Assembly (NCBI RefSeq): GCF_023243045.1
Contig: NZ_JALKFX010000006.1
Span: 1 to 64,000 of the forward strand
DNA: 64,000 nucleotides
Reading direction: 5' to 3'
Source: Frankia sp. AgB32
GTDB taxonomy: Bacteria > Actinomycetota > Actinomycetes > Frankiales > Frankiaceae
Shown here in pieces: positions 7,637-15,788 of the stretch; the stretch's first letter is position 1, and each line of letters begins with the position of its first letter. The position numbers and the translations under genes were made by a program. Under the pieces are notes generated by a model. It saw only the letters and a program-made list of their open reading frames with translations, did not search any database and had not been told where the DNA came from.

Positions 7637-8944
7637 CTACAGCCAGTCACCTGACAGGAAGAAGGGAGCCCAGAAGCGGGGGTCGGCGAAGGGACAGCCC
7701 GGGGCGGCCCGCAGACCGCCCAACTGAGCGGTGACGCGAATCTGCCGAACACGTGACTCGGCGCGCTCGCGGCGCGCCGAGGACACCGCCGGGCTCGCAG
7801 CCACGGCACGGTACCGCTCCAGCGCGGCTCCGGGATTGCCGGAGGCGGCGTGAAGCCACGCCTCCTGCTCCAGGACAGTCGCCTCCAGGAACGGTTCGCC
7901 CGCGAACTGGTCCCGGCTCGCAGCGACCAGAGCCAGGACGTCGCGGAAGGTCTGGGTGCGCAGCCAGAGCTGAGCGGCGCGCAGGGCCTGCGCCTTGGAG
8001 ACGCCGGACCTGAGCTCGGTGTAGAAACGGGTGAGCAGCAGGCTCGAGGCCAGCTCGTCCACCTGCCACAGGCTCACCAGCGCAGAGGGCGCGCCAGCGT
8101 AGAGAAGGGCCCAGGTCAGGCCGAGCATGTTGTCGCCGGGCAGGTCGGCTCCGATCCCGCTGTCACAGGCTCCCAGCGTGACGAGATCGACGTCAAGGGA
8201 CAGGCTGAGCACATCGGCTGCGGTCAGTCTGCCATCGACCAGTTCCAGGCCTGAACGCATGGGATCGTCAGGATCGAACACCCCGTGGGCCGTGAAGTGC
8301 AGAACGTCGACGCCGCCGTCCGGCTCGGACAGCACGTCCATCAGGTATGCACGCGAGGCACCCCGGCCGGAGACCACCTGCGAGCTGCGGAAAACGTCCG
8401 CGACCAGGAGGCTCTGCATCTGCCCGAGGGCCAACGGACGGTTCTCTGCCGGTCCGGTGACGACCATGACCGACTCCCGTCGCGCCTTGCGCTTGGCCCG
8501 GCAGTAACGCAGGACCGAGGCGCTCGGCACCGTCATCACCGGATTCCGCTCGATCAACGCCGTCCCCTCCACCTGGACCGCCTGCAGCGGAAGCCGGTGC
8601 ATGGCCTGATGCGGCACCAGATAGACCACGTCTTCCGGCCGCGCCCACCGCGCCACCGGCGCCAACAGCCTGGCGAGCCCCCGGTGCTCCAGAGCCGCGG
8701 CCACCTCCCCCGCCGCAACGGCCCGCGCGAGCTCCGCCAACTCGTCGGCACCGACAGCCACGGCAAGCGTCTCGGGGGCCTCCCACTCCGGAGCCACCGC
8801 GACGATGTATGTCTCATCGTCGGTCACGAAGTACTCGACGAGCACCAGACGCGTCATCACACGCACCGCTGTCTCGACGCGGAACTCCCTAAAGTTGCTC
8901 CCTCGCCCAAACCACTCCCCCGTAGGCAGTGGGGCCGACTGCAT
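7637..8944 (-). CDS. CHAT-domain protease, separated from its TPR half
   Basis: 435 residues from ATG 8944; ATG 8857 (MTRLVLVEYF) is an alternative, and neither has a good ribosome binding site. CHAT is a caspase-like Cys protease fold. The catalytic pair is visible: His220 in VLHFTAHG and Cys260 in LVTLGACDSG. The usual strand motifs VYLVPHQAMHRLPLQAV and SLWQVDELA are also present, and the C-terminus carries an extra helical repeat (about 340-420). A normal CHAT protein has TPRs in front; here the gene begins abruptly at VETAVRVMTRLVLVEY. The residues before that (about 1-23) come from unrelated sequence beyond the repeat at 8865-8875. Joining ESAV of the plus-strand TPR gene to RVMTRLVLVEY restores a standard linker in frame. 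Confidence 0.82.
   Translation of the reverse strand: MQSAPLPTGEWFGRGSNFREFRVETAVRVMTRLVLVEYFVTDDETYIVAVAPEWEAPETLAVAVGADELAELARAVAAGEVAAALEHRGLARLLAPVARWARPEDVVYLVPHQAMHRLPLQAVQVEGTALIERNPVMTVPSASVLRYCRAKRKARRESVMVVTGPAENRPLALGQMQSLLVADVFRSSQVVSGRGASRAYLMDVLSEPDGGVDVLHFTAHGVFDPDDPMRSGLELVDGRLTAADVLSLSLDVDLVTLGACDSGIGADLPGDNMLGLTWALLYAGAPSALVSLWQVDELASSLLLTRFYTELRSGVSKAQALRAAQLWLRTQTFRDVLALVAASRDQFAGEPFLEATVLEQEAWLHAASGNPGAALERYRAVAASPAVSSARRERAESRVRQIRVTAQLGGLRAAPGCPFADPRFWAPFFLSGDWL
8865..8875 (-). repeat. Right breakpoint repeat of the inverted CHAT segment
   Basis: On the minus strand this reads GAGACAGCGGT, the inverted, 9-of-11 partner of the repeat at 5647-5657. The bases to its left (on the plus strand) belong to the CHAT domain. 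The bases to its right do not resemble any part of a CHAT/TPR protein and would be the original 3' flank of the SAF gene in the unflipped arrangement. Confidence 0.6.
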
Positions 8945-9148
8945 CCGGCCACCGAGATGAGCTAAAGATAGCAGGGCTCATATTTGTCTCCCGGTCGGCA
9001 AATCCGCAGTCCGCGCCGCCGACGGCCGACATGGAGAAGCCTTCAACCGCGCGTTGCCATCAGGCCAGCGGACCGCCCGTGAACAGCGATCATGTATCGT
9101 CGCACTTGGCGGTGAACTCGCAGGTCAGCAGTCCGAATCAAACGTCTT

Positions 9149-9277
9149 TCAGTCAGCGCGGCGGCCCGGTTCGACGTGCCCCGTGGTCCGCGGGCACTCG
9201 AACCGCAGTGCCCCGTCCGGCAGTTGCTGGGGCCGCACCACTTCGTGCGCAGGCGATGGGCGGTAATACAACTCCAC
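9149..9277 (-). CDS. Possible 42-residue hypothetical protein
   Basis: A short frame beginning with GTG 9277 (VELYYRPSPAHEVV) and ending ...HVEPGRRAD at TGA 9149-9151. The start has only a weak GGTGAG upstream. The segment RPQQLPDGALRFECPR looks like real protein rather than a shadow, but I do not recognise a family. It may be a remnant of a longer gene, since the frame stays open upstream (RVRRGENRLVELYY). It lies downstream of, and on the same strand as, the APH-like kinase gene. Confidence 0.25.
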   Translation of the reverse strand: MELYYRPSPAHEVVRPQQLPDGALRFECPRTTGHVEPGRRAD

Positions 9278-9391
9278 CAGCCGATTCTCACCGCGCCGTA
9301 CGCGGTGCCTCAGCCGGCGGTTTCACCCCTGGGCGGTGGCGCGGCGGGTGGAGAACGGCGGGGTACCACCCGGACCGCTGGCGGAGAAAGT

Positions 9392-10441
9392 TCACCGAGA
9401 GGCTCGTACCCGCTTTTCGACCCCTTGCCGATTGAGGGTGTGGCCGGTCTGCCAGACGGCGTGGGCGGCGGTCAGTTTGGTGGTGAGCTTGTCCAGGAGT
9501 GCGGCCTCGGCGACAGGGGATTCGGTGTGGCTGGTAATCAGTTTGGTGTAGCGGACGGTGTCGACGATCGCCGACTTGACCCGCTCGTGGGCGAGGTACG
9601 TCGTGAGGTCGGCGGTCCACTCGATGGCGGCCTCGGCGGGGACGGCGGCGCGCCAGGCAGTGCGGGCGGCGTTTTCTTCGTCGGGTTGGTAGGCCATCTT
9701 GTGGAGGTGCACGGCGAGGTCGTAGACGGGGTCGCCCCAGAGGGCGAGTTCCCAGTCGAGGAAGTAGGTCGCACCCGCACAGATGATCATGTTCTTGCGG
9801 TGGATGTCGGTGTGGAGGAGCCGGAATGGTCTGGGAGAGAGGGTCTGCCAGCGTTCGAGGATGGGCTCACATGGGTCTGCGGGGAAGGCGAGGGAGGAGA
9901 ACAGGTCGCCAAACTCGTCGCGGAACCGTGTATACACGTCGATGGTGACAGCGGAGAGCCGATGAGCGAAGGTGGCCGTGTCACTGTCGGTGGGCCAGTC
10001 TTCTGGCAGCGTCGGTAGCTGGTCGAGGGGAACCTGGCCGAGCTGGCGGAACAGTTCGCCGACATCCGGGATCACATGGTCCGGAACCCGCTTCTTCCGC
10101 GGTGCCACCGCGTCGAGTACCTCGCCGGTGATGAACTCGACCACCTGGTAGGCGGGGTCCGCGTTGGCGTGGAGCAGCCGCGGCACCCGAGCGACGGCAG
10201 GGCTGATCGCCTGGACGACGCCGGCCTCGGGCCAGATCGTCAGATCCATGGTGTCCGTGCCGGGGATCGGGATCCGGACGACGACCGGTCCTTCTCGGGT
10301 CTCGACCCGCACGTTGTGGTTGTAGAAGCCGGCGCTTCGGTCGGTCCGGGCCAGAGCCATGCGGTACAGACCGTCAGGATCGCCGGTCGTGGCCGCGCGG
10401 GCCTCACCGGCTGGCGGGTTCGCGGACTCGGGGAGGGTCAT
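9392..10441 (-). CDS. APH-fold (aminoglycoside phosphotransferase-like) kinase
   Basis: 349 residues. The protein kinase-like APH fold is shown by the Brenner-type motif HTDIHRKN (His210, catalytic Asp212, Asn217) and the metal-binding FLDWELALWGDP (Asp229). The N-lobe strand VVVRIPIPG replaces the usual AVxK with Arg. The substrate is unknown; members act on antibiotics, choline, homoserine or other small molecules. The ATG at 10441 overlaps the TGA of the upstream STAND gene (ATGA at 10438-10441), so the two are translationally coupled. That makes a role as effector or partner of the STAND protein more likely than simple drug resistance. This is inference. Confidence 0.82.
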   Translation of the reverse strand: MTLPESANPPAGEARAATTGDPDGLYRMALARTDRSAGFYNHNVRVETREGPVVVRIPIPGTDTMDLTIWPEAGVVQAISPAVARVPRLLHANADPAYQVVEFITGEVLDAVAPRKKRVPDHVIPDVGELFRQLGQVPLDQLPTLPEDWPTDSDTATFAHRLSAVTIDVYTRFRDEFGDLFSSLAFPADPCEPILERWQTLSPRPFRLLHTDIHRKNMIICAGATYFLDWELALWGDPVYDLAVHLHKMAYQPDEENAARTAWRAAVPAEAAIEWTADLTTYLAHERVKSAIVDTVRYTKLITSHTESPVAEAALLDKLTTKLTAAHAVWQTGHTLNRQGVEKRVRASR

Positions 10442-13005
10442 CGGGTGGCCTCGCCGAGGCCGAGCAGGTCGCGGGCGAACACGTCGATACGGCCCTTCAC
10501 ATCGTCAAGTGTCGTGAGCGGCTGGATGGCGCGCTCGGCGCGCTGGCAGGCCTGCGTCACGGCCTCGTCCTCGATACCCAGTTCCCGCAGCGTGATGCCG
10601 GCGGCCAGTATCAGCGTCGGATACACCTCCGCGGCCTCCAACTCGCTCACCGCCCACCGCACGGATGTCTGAGCGAGGTCACGCCGGCCGCGTCGGACTT
10701 CCAGTGCCGCCCGGTACAGCCTGGCGCGGGCAAGCCCGGAACGGTAGCTTGCCCGGGTTAACGCTTCGACCGCGTCGCTGAGGGCGGCCTCGGCGTGGTC
10801 AAGGCGGCCTAGCCGCAGCGATGCGACGGCGATGGCCGTGTGGCACTTGCCGAGTTCGTGCTGAGCGCCGATCTCGGTCTGGACCTCGATGGCAGCCCTC
10901 GCCTCGGTGAGTGCCGCCTCCGGGTCGGTGAAGGCGAGCAGTTCGGCCCGGTTGGTTCTGATGTTGGCGTTGCCGAGGTACGACCGGGCCGTCTGGTAGT
11001 AGGTCGCGGCCTCGTCCAGGAGGCGCCCGGAGGTGGCGAAGTCGAAGGCGAACCGGTGGGCGAGGTGGCGCAGCCGGGCGACATCCCCGCGGGCCTCGGG
11101 GTGTCGCCGCGCGGCGATCGTGTCGAGTTCGGTCGCGAACCGTTCGGCGTCGACGAAACGGCCCTGGCACATGTGCAGGTCGGCCGCCCACAGGCCGGCG
11201 CCCATCCGGGCGGTGTCGTCGTGGCCGTTCCATACCTCGTTGTAGAGCGTCAGCGCTTCGGACGTACGTCCGGCGATGCGGCGTGCCTGGCCAGCCGCGA
11301 CGGCGAATCGGGCGCCGACTGTGGTGCTGGTGTTCCATGCCTCGTCGGGCGTCAGTTCCAGCGCCTTGGTGGCCTCGCCGCTGCGCAGCACCGCCTCGAC
11401 GTCGAGCACCTGGGCGGTCTGCGTCAGCTCGGGTGTGGCTTTGGCTGGGTGGTCGCGCATGAACTCGCGCAGGTCGGCCAGCACCCCTCCGGCAGCGCTC
11501 TCGGAACCGCCGCGGACCGCGACTTCGACCAGGTCGAGTAGTTCCGTCCCGGTCACCTCTCCGATGGGAAACGCATGGAAGACCATTTCCCGGAACGCGA
11601 CCGGGTCCGCCAACATCCGTCCGTGCACCGCCCGGGAAGACTCCTGGCTGGTGATGTCGCCATCCTCGGGATCCTCGAAGGCCCGCTGTCTCCAGGTGTC
11701 ATGCAGGAGCCGGTGCAGCTCGAGGCGGGCCGGTTCCGACAGCCGGTCGCGCAGCGCCTCCGCCATGAGCTGATGGAAACGTAACTGCTCACCCGCCGGG
11801 TAGACGAAGGAGTACGACGAGATCGACTCCCAGGCCGTCACATGACCTGGCAACTGCAGCGCGGCCGTCAACGCCCGGAAGACCTTCAGATCGAAGATCC
11901 TTGCCACTCCGAGCACCTCGAGTGTCCGGACCTCGTCGGGACCGACATGCTGGAGGAAGCGTTGCAGGATCTCCCGCTGGGTCGCTGCGGCCCGTGCCAG
12001 GCGCCGTCCGGTGGCGTCGCCTTCAGTGCCAGAGCCACTGGTGTCGACCGCGAGGTGCAGATAGAACGGAAGCCCAGCGCTCGCCGCCGCCAGCCGCAGC
12101 CGTTCGTCCTCCTCGGCGATCCCGGATGAGCCGAGCAGCGCCATGCGCGCCTCCATCGGCAGCCCGCCGATGGTGCAGGTGTCGATGAGTCCGCGCCAGT
12201 CGGCGTCGTACACGTCCCAGCGCAGCGGCTCCCTCCCCGCGATCACGACCAGCCCGCGGTCAAGCTGAGCTATCAGGTCCCGCAGCCAGACGTCCGCGAG
12301 CTGGGTGCGCCCCGAGCGCGTCGGTTCCGGGACCAACGCCTCGTAGGTGTCGATCGTCAGCACGTAGGGACGGGTCTCCGATGCGGCCCGCAGATCCTCG
12401 GCGAACAGGAAGGTCACGGCGTCGACGACCTCGGCGTTCGGAAGGTCGTCGAGCGATGACAACGTTTCGTCGTGGCGGATGCGGTACCGACGGCGGGCAT
12501 CGGACGTCGCCTTCTCAGCGGCCTTGAGCAGACCGAGAGCCGTGCCGAACACCGGTAGCCCGGCGACCGAGTCGACGATTTCCATGAGGATCCCGCTCTC
12601 CTCGACGAACGGCAACGTCTCCCGACTGATCCGCAGGTGCGGGTGAATTCGTTGCCACAACACCGCGTAGGCGAGGTCGAACCGATCAAACCGCACACCC
12701 TGCCCGCCCAACTCGGCGCGCAGCACCGCGAGAGCGTCCTCCTGTTGCCGCATCGCCGGCACCTGAAGATCCAATGATGCCGTCCGCCAGCCCTCCGGCG
12801 CCCGAACCCGCAGCTCCCGCAACAGCCGCGACTTCCCGATTCCCCCGACGCCCGTCACGTTGAAAACCCGCGGGGACGAGGTGCTGTCGGTGAGTGCGGC
12901 CCGAACCTGATCGATCTCCCCCGCGAACGCCTCCAGCAGCGGTGCCCGATCCACGAACTCCCGCTGAAGGGCCGCAACCCGACGAAACCGCGGCGTGATC
13001 GCCAT
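10438..13005 (-). CDS. STAND-type P-loop NTPase with TPR repeats
   Basis: 855 residues. The start at ATG 13005 is set by GGAGG seven bases upstream and by the domain start; the frame stays open to 13263 only because it runs into an ISAs1 remnant. Residues 52-59 are the Walker A GVGGIGKS, and YVLTIDTYEAL fits the Walker B region. After the NTPase come winged-helix-like segments (VLGVARIFDLKVFRAL), then TPR-like helices from about residue 500 to the end (ALTLYNEVWNG, AEAALSDAVEALTRASY). STAND proteins are sensor switches in regulation and phage defence: target binding on the repeats opens the NTPase and activates an effector. No effector domain is fused here; the overlapping APH-like kinase gene is the obvious candidate. 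Confidence 0.8.
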   Translation of the reverse strand: MAITPRFRRVAALQREFVDRAPLLEAFAGEIDQVRAALTDSTSSPRVFNVTGVGGIGKSRLLRELRVRAPEGWRTASLDLQVPAMRQQEDALAVLRAELGGQGVRFDRFDLAYAVLWQRIHPHLRISRETLPFVEESGILMEIVDSVAGLPVFGTALGLLKAAEKATSDARRRYRIRHDETLSSLDDLPNAEVVDAVTFLFAEDLRAASETRPYVLTIDTYEALVPEPTRSGRTQLADVWLRDLIAQLDRGLVVIAGREPLRWDVYDADWRGLIDTCTIGGLPMEARMALLGSSGIAEEDERLRLAAASAGLPFYLHLAVDTSGSGTEGDATGRRLARAAATQREILQRFLQHVGPDEVRTLEVLGVARIFDLKVFRALTAALQLPGHVTAWESISSYSFVYPAGEQLRFHQLMAEALRDRLSEPARLELHRLLHDTWRQRAFEDPEDGDITSQESSRAVHGRMLADPVAFREMVFHAFPIGEVTGTELLDLVEVAVRGGSESAAGGVLADLREFMRDHPAKATPELTQTAQVLDVEAVLRSGEATKALELTPDEAWNTSTTVGARFAVAAGQARRIAGRTSEALTLYNEVWNGHDDTARMGAGLWAADLHMCQGRFVDAERFATELDTIAARRHPEARGDVARLRHLAHRFAFDFATSGRLLDEAATYYQTARSYLGNANIRTNRAELLAFTDPEAALTEARAAIEVQTEIGAQHELGKCHTAIAVASLRLGRLDHAEAALSDAVEALTRASYRSGLARARLYRAALEVRRGRRDLAQTSVRWAVSELEAAEVYPTLILAAGITLRELGIEDEAVTQACQRAERAIQPLTTLDDVKGRIDVFARDLLGLGEATR

Positions 13006-13149
13006 ACCCCAACCTCCGGCAGCCCGACCGCTCCAGATCGCCCGAGTGACGCTGCGATCGCCCTCCGCATCGAACCATGCCGGTATGCCTTTCTCGGACC
13101 AAAACCTGCAACTCGGCCTCTCCTCGTCACCGGCCCCGACAGCGTCAGG

Positions 13150-13350
13150 TGCGAGCCACAGCGCGTTCGGGGCGGCGGGCCTGGTGACGGGGATCCCTAC
13201 GGCGATGTTCGTGTCGCCGGTCAGGCGTAGGACCGTGATAGCGAGGTTGCGCACGCTGGCCATGACCTGACTCGTGTTGCGGTCCGGATCTGGCCGAGGT
13301 CCTCACCGACGGTGACATCGCGGAGCCGGTGCAGCCGGTTCTCCGCGAGC
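13150..13350 (-). pseudogene. ISAs1-family transposase, C-terminal remnant with frameshift
   Basis: On the minus strand one frame reads RWLAENRLHRLRDVTVGEDL then GQIRTATRV. The neighbouring frame continues MASVRNLAITVLRLTGDTNI, so a one-base shift separates the two near 13264-13270. HxxRDVxxxED...RT and RNLAIxxLRLxGxTNIA are the end signatures of ISAs1 (H-repeat) transposases. After NIA the sequence departs from the family. The second frame is continuous with the STAND gene, which explains the misleadingly long open frame there. Confidence 0.7.
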
Positions 13351-13452
13351 CAGCGCTACGACGCGGGCCGCTTTGCACCGGATTCTCATCGTCGGCAAGT
13401 CAGGATCGGCACTTCGGCGCCTGTTGTTGGCTAATCAGCCGAAGCAGGAGGA

Positions 13453-14685
13453 ATGAAGTGGACTCGGCGCATCGAAGCGGAGAGCGGCGCCCGACACCGA
13501 GGGCTCCATTCTCGTCGCATGAATATATCCCGCACCGCCGCACGGCTGTTGCTGGCCATCGGCGTGATGCTTTCAGCGGTCTTTTTCTGTGCGTATGCGG
13601 CCCAGGCCGCCCCATCACAGGTCAAGATGGCTCCAACACCTCCGTCGTTGACATCGGGGACGGCCGCCCCACCCTCCGACCTCGTCACCGCGAAGGCCCG
13701 ACATGCAGTCGGGCCGGCGGTCGCCTACCACGTGTCGCTCGCCGCCAGCCCAAGCTCGCTGTGGCCGACGCAGTACTCGACGTTGACCGCGCGGTCCTCA
13801 GGTGACGTCGGGCCCACCCCGTACTGGATCAGTATCGTCGACGTCGCAACCCACACCTACCTGGCCCGGTGCGGCAGCGGAACGGTCTGCACGGCGAGCG
13901 TCACGCGTCCGAGTGCCACCGCCGCGAGCTACCAGGCCTATGTGTCGGCCTACCCGACGGACGGCATCGTGCCTCCAGGCGCCGTCCAGGCGACGTCCCA
14001 GCCCGTGACGGTCAGCTGGCACTCCACCTCACTCACGCTGTCCACGAACGCGACGACCCTGCCACTGGGCCGCGCGGCGACGCTGGTCGCCACCACCGGC
14101 GACGACGTCGGACCGTCGCCGTTCTACATCGAGATCTTCGACACGACCACCGGTGGCCGGCTGACCTACTGTGGCTTCGGCACCAGCTGCACCGCGACCG
14201 TCAGCCAGCCGACGGCCACGACACACAGCTTCGTCGCCCATGTCGCCCCCTACGGCACGACCGCTCCCCCTGCCGGTGCCATCGCGACCTCGACCACCAG
14301 CTACATCACGTGGTCGCCGTTGGGACACCAGATCTCGCTCACGGTGGCTCCGCGCAGCATCATCTCGCCCACCGCGACCCTCACCGCCACCTCCACGATC
14401 GACGTCGGACCCACGCCCTACTTCATCGAGATCCTCAACCAGCGGACCGGCGCGCTGGTGACGATCTGCGGCACGGGCACATCCTGCGTCGCCACCGTGA
14501 GTCTCGGCTCCGGCAGTACTCCGTTCATCGCCTTCATCGCGCCCTACAGCAGCGCGCTGCCGCCTGCCGGCGCCGTCGCGAACTCCAACCGTCTGGAGGT
14601 CAACCGAATCCGGCTGCTGCTTCCGCGGCCGCGGCCGTTGCCCCTGCCACAACCGTTGCCCCAGCCGGTGCCGCCCGTCCGCTGA
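13453..14685 (+). CDS. Secreted protein with three Ig-like tandem repeats
   Basis: Up to 410 residues. Two starts are possible: ATG 13453, almost touching AGGAGG, or ATG 13519. The second begins MNISRTAARLLLAIGVMLSA, a clean signal peptide ending near AQAAPS. The mature part has three repeats of about 99 residues. Each carries a DVGP(T/S)P(Y/F) strand, a Cys-rich turn (CGSGTVCTA, CGFGTSCTA, CGTGTSCVA) with two Cys that probably form a disulfide, and a (V/I)(P/A)PP(A)GA end. The C-terminus is a Pro/Leu/Arg-rich tail (PRPRPLPLPQPLPQP) with no sorting signal. I do not recognise a named family; a cell-surface or exported adhesin-like role is a guess. A strong hairpin follows the gene. Confidence 0.7.
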   Translation: MKWTRRIEAESGARHRGLHSRRMNISRTAARLLLAIGVMLSAVFFCAYAAQAAPSQVKMAPTPPSLTSGTAAPPSDLVTAKARHAVGPAVAYHVSLAASPSSLWPTQYSTLTARSSGDVGPTPYWISIVDVATHTYLARCGSGTVCTASVTRPSATAASYQAYVSAYPTDGIVPPGAVQATSQPVTVSWHSTSLTLSTNATTLPLGRAATLVATTGDDVGPSPFYIEIFDTTTGGRLTYCGFGTSCTATVSQPTATTHSFVAHVAPYGTTAPPAGAIATSTTSYITWSPLGHQISLTVAPRSIISPTATLTATSTIDVGPTPYFIEILNQRTGALVTICGTGTSCVATVSLGSGSTPFIAFIAPYSSALPPAGAVANSNRLEVNRIRLLLPRPRPLPLPQPLPQPVPPVR

Positions 14686-14700
14686 CCGGCTCGGAGTGTC

Positions 14701-14744
14701 GCCTCGATGGCGTCGTGCCTGGCCGGGCCCGGCGCCATCGAGGC
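14701..14744 (+). terminator. Perfect 12-bp-stem hairpin after the secreted protein gene
   Basis: GCCTCGATGGCG (14701-14712) pairs perfectly with CGCCATCGAGGC (14733-14744), with a 20-base loop that itself contains the self-complementary GGGCCC. It lies 16 bases after the stop of the secreted protein gene. There is no U-run, as is usual in GC-rich actinobacteria, so it is a likely intrinsic-type terminator or 3' stabiliser. Confidence 0.6.
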
Positions 14745-14846
14745 TTCATGGTCTCGGAACCCGAAAACACGATCAAAACCTCGCCCCGCAGCGGTCGACA
14801 ACGATATAAAAAGCACAGAGGTCACGTTCGACGTCGGGGGGCGGGC

Positions 14847-15788
14847 ATGGGTATCACCGTTGTCGACGCGGCCAGGCTGATCCAGACCAACAAACGCGCG
14901 GAGGAAGAACTGCGCGACCGCGAAAGCCAACTGGCCGGTCGGACGGCCGCCGAGGTCAGTGCGCAGGAACAAGCCCGGCGAGAACTATTTACGGAAGGCC
15001 TGCTCCCTTTCCAGGAGTTGTTCGGGCGTTTGAAGGCCGTGGACGTGGCGGAACTCGCCGCGATCGACCTGCAGTGCGGGGTTGACCTGCGCAAACCGGC
15101 GCCAAGCGCGGTCCGGGCCGGCGTCGGACATGCTCTCGGCGCCGTCGCGGGTGGCGCGGTCGCCGGGACGGCCGTCGCCGCCGGTGCCAGCGCGGCCACG
15201 ATCACGACCGTCGGGGCCCTCGCCACCGCCTCGACGGGCACCGCAATCTCCGGGCTGTCCGGCGCCGCGGCGACGAACGCGACCCTGGCCTGGTTGGGCG
15301 GCGGCTCGATCGCTGCCGGGGGCGGTGGCGTCGCCGCCGGCACGGCCGTCCTGGCCGGGATTGCCGCCGCGCCAGCGCTGCTCGCCTTTGGTGGCGTCGT
15401 CGCATGGCAGGCCCGCCGAGTGCGGCGCCACCAGCAGGGCCGTGCCGACGAGCTCACGAACGACGCCGCGCGGCTGGACCAGGCCGAACGGACCGGCCGG
15501 GCCGTCCGCCGACTGAGCCGCCAGGTCCGCGACATTCTGAAGGATCTGCGCCGGGCCATCACCTGCCGTTTACCGGTTCTCGCCGCCCTGCTCGACACCA
15601 CCGACGACTACCCGGCGATGACCGTCGACCAGCGGCATTCCATCTCGATCCTGGTCGCCATCGCGACGACCGCGGTCACGGTGATGAGCACCGCGATCAC
15701 CACCGAGGACGGTGAGCCGTCCGCCCAGTGCCGCCGCGCGGTCCTCGACGCCCGCCAGCAGCTCAACGCCCTGGGCCACCCGGGATGA
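14847..15788 (+). CDS. Glycine-zipper membrane protein
   Basis: 313 residues from ATG 14847. Residues 1-65 are charged and helical (RAEEELRDRESQLAGRT). Residues about 95-190 form long Gly/Ala-rich hydrophobic stretches (GAVAGGAVAGTAVAAGASAA, GGGSIAAGGGGVAAGTAVLAG) of the glycine-zipper type, which pack tightly in membranes. The rest is a cytosolic helical domain (ILKDLRRAITCRLPVL). Its stop overlaps the start of the next gene (ATGA at 15785-15788), so the two are co-translated. Proteins of this type sit next to nucleases and toxins in variable regions of actinobacteria. A pore or membrane-anchor role is inferred, and no enzyme motif is seen. Confidence 0.7.
   Translation: MGITVVDAARLIQTNKRAEEELRDRESQLAGRTAAEVSAQEQARRELFTEGLLPFQELFGRLKAVDVAELAAIDLQCGVDLRKPAPSAVRAGVGHALGAVAGGAVAGTAVAAGASAATITTVGALATASTGTAISGLSGAAATNATLAWLGGGSIAAGGGGVAAGTAVLAGIAAAPALLAFGGVVAWQARRVRRHQQGRADELTNDAARLDQAERTGRAVRRLSRQVRDILKDLRRAITCRLPVLAALLDTTDDYPAMTVDQRHSISILVAIATTAVTVMSTAITTEDGEPSAQCRRAVLDARQQLNALGHPG

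Noticed and set aside
9392-10441. Antibiotic resistance gene (aminoglycoside phosphotransferase)
   Set aside because: The fold fits, but the coupling to a STAND gene and the diverged N-lobe do not support a drug substrate.
13005-13263. 86-residue N-terminal extension of the STAND protein
   Set aside because: The residues match an ISAs1 transposase end, and GGAGG just before ATG 13005 marks the real start.
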